A stretch of 31,906 nucleotides of DNA from NCBI GenBank assembly GCA_937916125.1, contig CALGGE010000074.1:1-31906 (forward strand). Direction: 5' to 3'. Every line of letters begins with the position of its first letter. Within the stretch, counting starts at the first letter, position 1. Of this stretch, positions 1-6,854 are shown piece after piece. The stretch comes from an uncultured Elusimicrobia bacterium. GTDB lineage: Bacteria; Elusimicrobiota; Endomicrobiia; Endomicrobiales; Endomicrobiaceae. The position numbers and the translations under genes were made by a program. The notes below the pieces were generated by a model, which was given only the letters and a program-made list of their open reading frames with translations, searched no databases and was not told the DNA's origin.

Positions 1-76
1 AAACTTTCAAATCTTGAGTTTATTCAATATCTATAGTTGTTGGATGATATTGAATAAACTCAAGATTTGAAAGTTT
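1..76. repeat. Perfect 30-bp inverted repeat at the window end
   Basis: Positions 1-30 and 47-76 are exact reverse complements separated by 16 nt (31-46). On the minus strand the inner arm encodes part of a flavoprotein (SNLEFIQY) and the spacer encodes HPTTI. The outer arm is then the same DNA folded back, which ends the reading frame at once. A perfect fold-back exactly at a sequence end is typical of a template-switch or assembly chimera. A genuine palindrome cannot be excluded from the sequence alone. Confidence 0.95.
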
Positions 77-376
77 AACACCTTTTACAAAAGCAATCGC
101 ATCTGCTGTTGCAGTATTTTGAACAGAGCCTGTTGTTTGCCCTTCAAATAAACCATTTAATCCACCTGTTGCTAGGATTGTTGGCCCATTTATTTCTCTC
201 ACTTTTTTTGTATATGTATCCAAATCTTTTACTGAATTTTGTTCTGATTGAAAATCTCCAATCACGCAGGTTTTAATTGTGTTATCACAATATCCATCTG
301 CATCTTTTAATATTGGATCTTTGCTTTCATCCACCTTTACTATTTCATATTCAGTACCTAAAACATTTACTTTCAT
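20..376 (-). pseudogene. Chimeric ORF: ImmA-like phage protein N-terminus joined to NadB/FrdA flavoprotein fragment
   Basis: The ORF has 118 codons from the ATG at 376, chosen because AAGGA lies 6 nt upstream; the ATG at 382 would leave no spacing. Residues 1-60 (MKVNVLGTEYEI, then KDADGYCD) resemble small phage or integrative-element proteins of the ImmA/metallopeptidase type. The expected HExxH region is missing. From about residue 62 (GPTILATGGLNGLFEGQ to LEFIQYHPTTI) the sequence matches the FAD-dependent L-aspartate oxidase/fumarate reductase family, but only about 55 residues are present and they end in the 30-bp fold-back. The two halves have no known reason to be fused. Either this is a recombination scar or the contig end is mis-joined. 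It is probably not a working protein. Confidence 0.6.
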
Positions 377-385
377 AAGCATTCC

Positions 386-703
386 TTAATCAAAACTGAA
401 GGTTTCTCCCCTGATCAGTTGTTCAAGTGCATATCTCATTGCATCCATAAGATGATTAAAATCATCAATGGGAACATTGATTCTTTTTCCAAATTTATCA
501 ACATCCCATGTGTAGTTATTGATTTCTGTGATGAAGTTTACACACCAGGGATGAATGACAATGTGGTAATTCTGAATGTACTGGATCCCATTGTTTACAC
601 TGTCTTTTCCTTTTCTTGCAGCTTTAATATGTGACAGACCAAAATCAAACAGTTCAGCTATGGATTTTGGTTCTGCTGAATCAGCAGTTATTTTTCCATA
701 GCC
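386..703 (-). pseudogene. Phage terminase large subunit, C-terminal remnant
   Basis: On the minus strand the frame ending at the TAA at 386-388 encodes ITADSAEPKSIAELFDFGLS, then HIKAARKGKDSVNNGIQYIQ, and ends DDFNHLMDAMRYALEQ. This is the nuclease-domain end of PBSX-type terminase large subunits. ADSAEP is the acidic metal-binding segment, and D-D-F-N-H-x-x-D-A-x-R-Y is the C-terminal hallmark. About 105 residues survive of an expected 400 or more. There is no start codon, and homology fades above about position 703, where a terminator-like hairpin begins. The next ORF starts 10 nt after the stop, as in a phage late operon. This is a decayed prophage piece or a chimeric join. Confidence 0.75.
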
Positions 704-760
704 AAAAAATAACGGCTGATTTATTCTGTGGACTTAGAAAGACACAAAACAAACAGCCGT
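704..760 (-). terminator. Rho-independent terminator of the candidate RNA
   Basis: On the minus strand ACGGCTG (760-754) pairs with CAGCCGT (718-712). The arms continue with weaker pairing into a short loop around 731-741. The stem is followed directly by TATTTTTT (711-704). The 7-bp base with five G-C pairs plus the U-tract is a classic intrinsic terminator. It directly adjoins the terminase remnant. Confidence 0.55.
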
Positions 761-925
761 GATTCTTTCTCCCATAAAGGGACAAAGAATACTTGGAATA
801 AAATATTTAAGTAGCGAGCTGAAATAATTTATTCTTATAACGGATGCTTTTGGTTTGTAAGCTCTTTTGTTTAAAACAAAAGTTCATCCTTTCGGATACC
901 AAAAACATTTAAATATTAAGTTGTT
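704..925 (-). ncRNA. Candidate independently transcribed structured RNA, about 220 nt
   Basis: This interval has no ORF but has all the parts of a small RNA gene on the minus strand. A good promoter lies at 932-960, giving a predicted start near 925. The arms 909-917 and 802-810 form a 9-bp closing stem. Inside it, 898-907 pairs with 845-854 (10 bp, one G-U) and encloses a 4-bp hairpin with a GAAA tetraloop (886-897) and a 9-bp hairpin (864-872/874-882). Next comes a strong hairpin at 762-790. Last is a GC-rich stem (754-760/712-718) followed by TATTTTTT. I matched it to no known RNA family (not tRNA, tmRNA, SRP or the common riboswitches). Promoter and pairings are seen directly; expression is inferred. 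Confidence 0.5.
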
Positions 926-931
926 ATAACG

Positions 932-960
932 ATTATACCATAAGTAAAAAATTTTATCAA
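932..960 (-). promoter_or_regulatory. Sigma70-type promoter for the candidate RNA
   Basis: Read leftward, TTGATA (960-955), a 17-nt spacer and a perfect TATAAT (937-932). It lies 12 nt beyond the hisF stop codon and points in the same direction as hisF, so it could restart transcription after the his genes. No protein gene follows it, only the structured interval. Confidence 0.65.
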
Positions 961-972
961 CAAGAAAATTTC

Positions 973-1728
973 TTAACGAACAGCAATATTATTTTGTCTC
1001 ATATAATTTTTTAAATCGGAAATTTCCAATTGTTTGAAATGAAAAAGTGATGCTGCAAGAACCGCGGAAGCTCCTTTCTTACAAACATCAACGAAATGTT
1101 CTTTTTTACCGGCACCGCCGGAAGCAATAACCGGAACATCAACAACTTTCGTTATTTGTTCCATTAAATCCAAGTCGTACCCGTCTTTCGTACCGTCTCT
1201 GTCCATACTGGTAAGGAGAATTTCTCCGGCACCGAGTTCAACGCATTTTTTTGCCCACTCTATAACATCCAAATTCGTTCTTGTTCTTCCGCCGTGCGTG
1301 TAAACTTTCCATTCCGTTCCGGAAGGTTCCCGCTTAGCATCGATTGCAACAACAATGCACTGATTGCCGAACTTTCTGCTGCCGTCATGTATTAACCGAG
1401 GGTTCTGCACGGCTGCCGTATTGATTGATATTTTATCGGCACCGGCCTTAAGAAGAGTTCTCATATCGTCAACGGTTCTTATACCGCCGCCGACGGTAAG
1501 AGGAATAAAAACCTGCTCCGCCGTTTTTTTTACGACATCCAACGTAATATTTCTTTTGTCCGATGAAGCGGTAATATCCAAGAATACCAATTCGTCTGCT
1601 CCCTCGATATTATATCTTTTGGCAATTTCTACGGGATCTCCGGCATCACGCAAATCCACAAAATTAGTTCCTTTTACAACCCTACCGGCATTTACATCAA
1701 GGCAAGGAATAACTCTTACCGCTAACAT
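973..1728 (-). CDS. hisF: Imidazole glycerol phosphate synthase, cyclase subunit HisF
   Basis: HisF takes ammonia made by HisH and converts PRFAR into imidazole glycerol phosphate and AICAR, the fifth step of histidine synthesis, in the cytoplasm. The 251-residue length is standard. The (beta-alpha)8 barrel is complete, with the two catalytic aspartates D11 (PCLDVNAG) and D130 (VVAIDAKR). The phosphate-binding loops TVGGGIRT (about 78-85) and ASGGAG are also present. Its ATG overlaps the end of hisH by 7 nt, implying translational coupling. No other his genes are here, so the rest of the pathway must be elsewhere. Identification is firm. Confidence 0.97.
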   Translation of the reverse strand: MLAVRVIPCLDVNAGRVVKGTNFVDLRDAGDPVEIAKRYNIEGADELVFLDITASSDKRNITLDVVKKTAEQVFIPLTVGGGIRTVDDMRTLLKAGADKISINTAAVQNPRLIHDGSRKFGNQCIVVAIDAKREPSGTEWKVYTHGGRTRTNLDVIEWAKKCVELGAGEILLTSMDRDGTKDGYDLDLMEQITKVVDVPVIASGGAGKKEHFVDVCKKGASAVLAASLFHFKQLEISDLKNYMRQNNIAVR

Positions 1729-2369
1729 TGTTCCTCCGAATGTTCTACAAAATTCTTCAAAATTCTTAAGCCGATCTCGGAGCTTTTTTCAGGATGAAAC
1801 TGACAACCCCAAACATTACCGTTGGCAACAGACGAACAAAAATTTATGGAATAATCTGTTGTTGTGGCAATCCAATTTTTGTCATCGGGCTTACAGAAAT
1901 AAGAATGGACAAAATATACATAATCACCGTCATTTATATTTTTATACATTTCTTGTGCGGTTTGATTTTGTTTGGAAATAAAAATTTTATTCCATCCCAT
2001 ATGAGGGATAATTAATTTTTCATTCTTCGGAGCGACAAATTTTTCAACACTGCCCTCAATGATATCCAGCCCCTTATGCAGACCGTCTTCATAACTTTCG
2101 GAAAACAGCAATTGGAAACCGAGACATATGCCCAAAAACATTTTATTTTTTGAAATATGTTCTTTTACCGCCGTATCAAAACCTTTATTCTTTATTATTT
2201 TTATTGCCGGTTCAAACGCTCCGACACCGGGAAGAATTATCGCATTGTATTTCTCAATTTGATTGGCTTCATTGATAATATCAACCTCTGCCCCGCAAAG
2301 CTCTACAGCCTTCGATACGCTCCTTAAGTTGCCCATTCCGTAGTCTATCACTGCTATTTTTAAACTCAT
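1722..2369 (-). CDS. hisH: Imidazole glycerol phosphate synthase, glutamine amidotransferase subunit HisH
   Basis: HisH hydrolyses glutamine and channels the ammonia to HisF. This class I amidotransferase has 215 residues with the nucleophile C82 in FLGICLGFQLLF and the His-Glu pair H192/E194 in FHPEKSSE. The oxyanion-strand signature LPGVGAF is at 46-52, and the N-terminus IDYGMGNLRS is typical of HisH. It lies between glmS (45-nt gap) and hisF (7-nt overlap), so the three were probably co-transcribed. Paralogous HisH/HisF pairs also occur in amidinosugar clusters, but no sugar genes of that type are nearby, so the histidine role is preferred. Confidence 0.96.
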   Translation of the reverse strand: MSLKIAVIDYGMGNLRSVSKAVELCGAEVDIINEANQIEKYNAIILPGVGAFEPAIKIIKNKGFDTAVKEHISKNKMFLGICLGFQLLFSESYEDGLHKGLDIIEGSVEKFVAPKNEKLIIPHMGWNKIFISKQNQTAQEMYKNINDGDYVYFVHSYFCKPDDKNWIATTTDYSINFCSSVANGNVWGCQFHPEKSSEIGLRILKNFVEHSEEQC

Positions 2370-2414
2370 TTTTTATTCCTAAATTCAAACATTTCTTATT
2401 ATAAAAACAAATTA

Positions 2415-4250
2415 CTATTCCACCGTTACGGATTTTGCAAGATTACGCGGTTGATCAACATCACAACCTTTCATAACAGAAATATAATACGCAAAAAACT
2501 GTAACGGTATCACATTTATCAGAGGCGAAAGGTATTCTTGAGTTGAAGGAACGAAAATTTGATAATCGGAGTTCTTGACAATTTCGGTATTGTCTTTATT
2601 TGCAATTGCTATAATCTTTGCCCCTCTTGCTTTAGCCTCTTCAATATTGCTTAATATTTTTTCATAAATTTTGCTATCGGTGGCGATAACCATAACCGGC
2701 ATTGTCTCGTCAATAAGTGCTATCGGACCGTGTTTCATTTCACCGGCGGGATAGCCTTCGGCATAAATATACGAAATTTCTTTAAGTTTCAATGCTCCTT
2801 CCAAAGCAATGGGATAGTTAATATTTCTGGCAAGATAAATAAATTGTTTAGTGTTTTGAAAAAGTTTGGCTATTCCCTTAATACCGTCGGCAAGGTTGAG
2901 AGTTTCCGCAATTTTAGTCGGAATATCTCTTAATGCCGCAATAAATTCAGCCAACTGTTTTTTGGAAACGGTACCTTTTTTATCCGCCATAAACATTACA
3001 AGAAGATACAATGCCGTAAGCTGACCGGTGAACGCTTTTGTTGAAGCCACACCTATTTCCGGACCGCAATGAGTATATAAAACATAATCGGCTTCTCTGC
3101 TGATACTTGAACCTACAACATTACAGATTGCAACTGTTTTGGATTTTTTCTCTTTTGCAAGTCTCAACGCTGCCAAAGTGTCCGCCGTTTCTCCGGACTG
3201 AGAAATAAAAACGGTAAGAACCTTATCGTCAACAACAGGTTCCGCATATCTGAATTCCGAAGCTATATTTACTTCGGTAGGGATTTTTGTAAAATTTTCA
3301 AACAAAAATTTTGCCGTAAGACCGGCATGATAGGATGTACCGCAAGCAACTATGCAGATTCTTGATATTTTCAATAAGTCTTCTTTTGTAAGACCGACAG
3401 ATTGAAGAATGATTTTGTTTTCTTCGTCTGAAATTCTTCCTCTGAACGTATCTTGTATGGTCTGCGTTTGCTCGTAAATTTCTTTAAGCATAAAGTGCTT
3501 ATATCCGCCTTTTTCCGCTTGCAAAGCATTCCACAAAACTTTTTGAGATTTTCTCTCAACGGAATTACATTGACCGTCAAATATTTTTATACTGTCCTTT
3601 CTTACTTGAGCCGTATCGCCGTTTTCCAAAAATATTACATCTTTTGTATATGCCAACAATGCCGAAACATCGGAAGCTATAAAATTTTCTTCTTTTCCCA
3701 ACCCTATGACGAGCGGAGCGTCTTTTCTCGCCACTACCACTTGCGTCTTGTCATCGGCACAAATCGCACAAAGAGCATAAGCACCTCTTATCTCCTTAAG
3801 TGCCGACTGAACGGCGTCGAGAAGACTCGATTTTTCATTATAATATTTTTCAATCAAATGAGCGATAACTTCGGTATCTGTTTCGGATGCAAAGATATGT
3901 CCTTCTTTCTGCAATTGATTTTTAAGAGGAATATAATTTTCTATTATTCCGTTGTGAACCACAACAATTTTGCCGCTGCAATCTGTATGAGGGTGAGCGT
4001 TTTCTTCGCTCGGTTTACCGTGTGTTGCCCATCTGGTATGCCCTATACCGAGATTACCGAAAATCTTATTGGTGTTGAGATTTTCTTTTAAATTAACCAG
4101 TTTGCCGACACTTCTTCTGCGTTCGATTTTCCCCTCGCCGATTACGGCAATTCCGGCAGAGTCATAACCTCTATATTCCAACTTTTCCAAGCCGTTATAA
4201 ACTACATCTACGGCATTTTTACCTCCGATATAGCCTACTATCCCGCACAT
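2415..4250 (-). CDS. glmS: Glutamine-fructose-6-phosphate aminotransferase (isomerizing) GlmS
   Basis: GlmS makes glucosamine-6-phosphate from fructose-6-phosphate and glutamine, the entry step to peptidoglycan and LPS amino sugars. The start is set at the ATG at 4250 because the mature enzyme must begin Met-Cys: C2 (MCGIVGYIGG) is the Ntn nucleophile. A GGGGA ribosome site lies just upstream, and an in-frame TTG at 4268 would bury the cysteine. The product is 611 aa, the family norm. The class II amidotransferase domain (2 to about 220) has GHTRWATHG. Two SIS domains follow, with SQSGETADT and EGYPAGEMKHGP, and the C-terminus is the conserved LAKSVTVE. No glmS ribozyme was recognised in the upstream 125 nt. 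Confidence 0.97.
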   Translation of the reverse strand: MCGIVGYIGGKNAVDVVYNGLEKLEYRGYDSAGIAVIGEGKIERRRSVGKLVNLKENLNTNKIFGNLGIGHTRWATHGKPSEENAHPHTDCSGKIVVVHNGIIENYIPLKNQLQKEGHIFASETDTEVIAHLIEKYYNEKSSLLDAVQSALKEIRGAYALCAICADDKTQVVVARKDAPLVIGLGKEENFIASDVSALLAYTKDVIFLENGDTAQVRKDSIKIFDGQCNSVERKSQKVLWNALQAEKGGYKHFMLKEIYEQTQTIQDTFRGRISDEENKIILQSVGLTKEDLLKISRICIVACGTSYHAGLTAKFLFENFTKIPTEVNIASEFRYAEPVVDDKVLTVFISQSGETADTLAALRLAKEKKSKTVAICNVVGSSISREADYVLYTHCGPEIGVASTKAFTGQLTALYLLVMFMADKKGTVSKKQLAEFIAALRDIPTKIAETLNLADGIKGIAKLFQNTKQFIYLARNINYPIALEGALKLKEISYIYAEGYPAGEMKHGPIALIDETMPVMVIATDSKIYEKILSNIEEAKARGAKIIAIANKDNTEIVKNSDYQIFVPSTQEYLSPLINVIPLQFFAYYISVMKGCDVDQPRNLAKSVTVE

Positions 4251-4417
4251 AAATTCCCCTTTAAACAAACTTATTTATATCAATAAAAAATTCAACACAC
4301 TTTTATTTTATCTAAGAAAATTCTTTTTAAAAATTTTTATTATTATAGCAAAATATAAATAAAATAGGAAGAAAAACTTTGTTTAAATATTTTAAATTTT
4401 GTAGAATTACTGTCATT

Positions 4418-5152
4418 ATGGAACAGTTTAAAAGAACGGAATTATTACTCGGTAAAGATAAAATGGGAAAAATTTTCAACTCAACCGTCGCCGTCATCGG
4501 GCTTGGTGCGGTCGGCGGTTTCGCGTTGGAAATGCTGGCAAGGGTTGGGGTAGGTTGCCTTGTTATTGCGGATTTTGATATTGTACAAACTTCAAATATT
4601 AACAGACAAATACTTGCAACTCACTCCGGCATAGGCATAAAAAAAACCGAACTCGCAAAAAAAAGAATTCTCGATATAAATCCGAACTGTAAAATAAAAA
4701 TTTTTGATACTTTTGTTAATACCGACACCTTGCCGACGATATTTTCAACTAAACCGAACGTTGTAATAGATGCAATTGATTCTTTTAATCCTAAACTAAG
4801 GTTGATTGAATACTGTTATAAAAACAACATAAAAATCATTTCCTCAATGGGGGCGGCTTTAAAGACCGATCCTTTTTCAATAAAATATGCGGATTTATTC
4901 GAAACACATCACTGCAAACTTGCCGAAAGGCTGAGAGGTGATCTGCGTAAGTTAGGGATATCTTCCGGAATACCTTGCGTATTTTCAGAACAATCCCCTC
5001 AAATAAAACCGATTCCTTTACCGAAAGACGAACAAAAAAATTTCGGCAAAAACGGCGGTCCGAAAATTCTCGGTTCAACGCCGATAATAACAAGCATTTT
5101 CGGAATTTTGTTGGCAAATAAAGCTATAGAGATAATGTGTAAAGATTTTTAA
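4418..5152 (+). CDS. tcdA: tRNA threonylcarbamoyladenosine dehydratase TcdA (ThiF/E1-like)
   Basis: TcdA proteins use ATP to cyclise t6A37 of ANN-decoding tRNAs to ct6A. This 244-residue E1-like protein has the nucleotide-binding GLGAVGG (28-34), the ADFDIVQTSNINRQI segment with the conserved Asn-Arg-Gln, DAIDSFNPKLRLIEYC, and a TcdA/YgdL-type C-terminal half (ADLFETHHCKLAERLR, PCVFSEQ). It lacks the CxxC zinc pairs of MoeB/ThiF. The ATG at 4418 matches where homologues begin (MEQFKRTELLLG), but it has no clear ribosome site. A TTG at 4379 has AGGAAG at good spacing and would add 13 residues, so the start is uncertain. It is divergent from glmS and overlaps the convergent lipoprotein gene by 4 nt. 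Confidence 0.88.
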   Translation: MEQFKRTELLLGKDKMGKIFNSTVAVIGLGAVGGFALEMLARVGVGCLVIADFDIVQTSNINRQILATHSGIGIKKTELAKKRILDINPNCKIKIFDTFVNTDTLPTIFSTKPNVVIDAIDSFNPKLRLIEYCYKNNIKIISSMGAALKTDPFSIKYADLFETHHCKLAERLRGDLRKLGISSGIPCVFSEQSPQIKPIPLPKDEQKNFGKNGGPKILGSTPIITSIFGILLANKAIEIMCKDF

Positions 5153-5745
5153 AAAATTTGCAATTTTTTGTAGATTTTCTCGGCAACCAGCTTGTACCCT
5201 TCCGAGTTAGGATGAACCGTATCGAAAAAGAGTTCTCTTCTGTTCCAAATTTCATTCAATATCCCGTCAATAAACCGAACTTTTTTACGCTCGGCAAGCG
5301 ACTTGAGCAAACGGTAAATATCATTTAATTCGGTATCTTCCGGAGAAACAACCGCTACGGTTGCACCGGCATCAATAAGTTTATCAACAATCTGTTCCAT
5401 ATTTCTTTTAGTCTGAGATAAAGGAATCTGCCGAAAGAAATCGTTTGCACCAAACTCCACGATAACTATTGATTTGGCTTTTGAAACATATTTTAAAACC
5501 GTATCTATTCTGCGTAGTCCGTCTTCCGAAGTATTACCGTTAACGCCTAAATTGACGACGGGACAATCAACCATTTGTTGCAAATAATAGGTATAACCTT
5601 TATCGTCTTTTGCACCGTAACCTTTTGTAAGGCTGTCGCCGAAACAAATAATTTGCATTTTATTTTGTTCCGAACTTTTTTTGTTGCAGGCGGAAAGAAC
5701 AAAAATTAAGATGATTGAAAACAATAACAACAAATATCTTTGCAT
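5149..5745 (-). CDS. SGNH/GDSL-family hydrolase lipoprotein (TesA/arylesterase-like)
   Basis: This is a predicted membrane-anchored periplasmic esterase or lysophospholipase-type hydrolase of 198 residues. It has a hydrophobic signal (4-17) and the lipobox LSAC with acylation site C20. All four SGNH blocks are visible: GDSL with nucleophile S38, VNLGVNGNTS with G70, GAND with N101, and DTVHP with D175/H178. The fold resembles E. coli TesA, which has thioesterase/lysophospholipase activity, but the substrate cannot be read from sequence. It lies downstream of the Aas-type lipid genes in the same direction, so a role in phospholipid turnover is possible but is inference. Its 3' end overlaps tcdA by 4 nt, tail to tail. 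Confidence 0.85.
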   Translation of the reverse strand: MQRYLLLLFSIILIFVLSACNKKSSEQNKMQIICFGDSLTKGYGAKDDKGYTYYLQQMVDCPVVNLGVNGNTSEDGLRRIDTVLKYVSKAKSIVIVEFGANDFFRQIPLSQTKRNMEQIVDKLIDAGATVAVVSPEDTELNDIYRLLKSLAERKKVRFIDGILNEIWNRRELFFDTVHPNSEGYKLVAEKIYKKLQIF

Positions 5746-5780
5746 GGTTATAAAAATAATTTTGAAATTTTATATATTGT

Positions 5781-6845
5781 TTAAGGCAACAGGTTATATT
5801 CTTTATCGGCAACTTCTTCCAGCCATTCCGTCGAAGAATTTTCTGCGGGAACGGCTATTGCAATGTGAGTAAACCAACTGTCTTTTGCCGCTCCGTGCCA
5901 GTGTTTTACTTCCGGTGCAATATTTACGACATCACCTTTTTTTAATTCGCGAGGTTCTTTGTTCCACTCTTGATACCAACCTCTGCCCTCGACAACTAAA
6001 AGGATTTGTCCGCCGTTATGATGTATGTGCCAGTTATTTCTGCACTTAGGTTCAAAAGTTACGTTGGAAATATTAACTTGTTCATTACTTAACGGCTTTA
6101 AATAACTTTGACCGATAAAATATTTTGCATAAGCCGTATTCGGTTCACCGAGTCCGAACAGAGGTTGCTTAATACTTTTTGTTAATTTTAATATTTCGTC
6201 TGTTTGTTCTTGGCTTAAACCGACATTTTTACCTATTTGAATATGTGCCAAAAGTTGCAGCGTAACGTTTTCCATTGAAGAAAGTGCCGCTATCGTAGCT
6301 ATTTCTCTTTCCTGATCGGTTAAAATTCCGCGATAAAATATATCCGCAAATAAATGTTCTTTCAAGTAAGCATCTATCGCCGGTGCGAACGTGTAAATTT
6401 CTCCTTTCACTTTTTTACCGACGAGTTTTGTTTGTTTTTTTGTGCCGATTTTATTTTTATTGACTTTATCATCCAAAGGTGTTCCTTCCGGACCGAACAT
6501 ATAAGCACCGTTTTTGCTTTCTTCCAACAACACACCGAGTGCGTTCAAGCTTCTCGGGAAACCGCAATATGCATAAAGCTGAGTCATTATCTCTTTTATT
6601 TCGTTAACGGTCATTTCCGAATCCGTAAGTCCAATCTTGATTGCATTTTTTAAACTTGCGATATCGCCGATAGCGGTATAAGAAGATATTATTGCAATAC
6701 TTTGCTGTCTGGCAGACAGATAAACTTTCACAACATCTTCATCATCGTCGTCATCATCCGGTTCCGGCACATTTTTTGCAATTGCCGTGCCGCCGAGCAT
6801 AACAAACATTAACACCAACGTAAAAAATTTTTTTAAAAAATCCAT
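5781..6845 (-). CDS. Exported carboxymuconolactone decarboxylase-like/cupin fusion protein
   Basis: The protein has 354 residues. A signal peptide (1 to about 23, ending GGTAIA) is followed by a run of acidic residues (DDDDDDED, about 30-37). Two CMD/AhpD-like helical domains follow: one at about 45-110 with LYAYCGFPRSLNAL, one at about 155-225 with LLAHIQIGKNVGL. A C-terminal cupin spans about 255-335, with metal ligands expected at H273, H275 and H315 (NWHIHHNGGQ, KHWHGA). Such fusions are widespread and often called carboxymuconolactone decarboxylase, but aromatic degradation is unlikely here; a redox or small-molecule role is as plausible. A strong ribosome site (AAGGAG) precedes the ATG. 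It begins 10 nt after the Aas gene, suggesting one operon. Confidence 0.85.
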   Translation of the reverse strand: MDFLKKFFTLVLMFVMLGGTAIAKNVPEPDDDDDDEDVVKVYLSARQQSIAIISSYTAIGDIASLKNAIKIGLTDSEMTVNEIKEIMTQLYAYCGFPRSLNALGVLLEESKNGAYMFGPEGTPLDDKVNKNKIGTKKQTKLVGKKVKGEIYTFAPAIDAYLKEHLFADIFYRGILTDQEREIATIAALSSMENVTLQLLAHIQIGKNVGLSQEQTDEILKLTKSIKQPLFGLGEPNTAYAKYFIGQSYLKPLSNEQVNISNVTFEPKCRNNWHIHHNGGQILLVVEGRGWYQEWNKEPRELKKGDVVNIAPEVKHWHGAAKDSWFTHIAIAVPAENSSTEWLEEVADKEYNLLP

Positions 6846-6854
6846 TATTACTCC

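Noticed and set aside
704..925. phi29-type packaging RNA, because of the three-way junction near a terminase
   Set aside because: That RNA belongs with phi29 ATPases; the fragment here is a PBSX-type terminase from a different packaging system.
704..925. tracrRNA of a type II CRISPR system
   Set aside because: No CRISPR array, repeat-like match or cas gene is present in the window.
704..960. Group I intron remnant interrupting the terminase gene
   Set aside because: Terminase genes often hold introns, but I cannot find the P3/P7 core. The interval instead starts with a promoter and ends with a terminator, and no upstream terminase exon follows.
1722..1728. hisH/hisF as amidinosugar (LPS) paralogues
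   Set aside because: No sugar-modifying or glycosyltransferase genes are near, and the sequences carry ordinary histidine-pathway motifs.
4251..4417. glmS ribozyme or riboswitch in the glmS leader
   Set aside because: The leader is short, almost only A and T, and shows none of the conserved ribozyme core.
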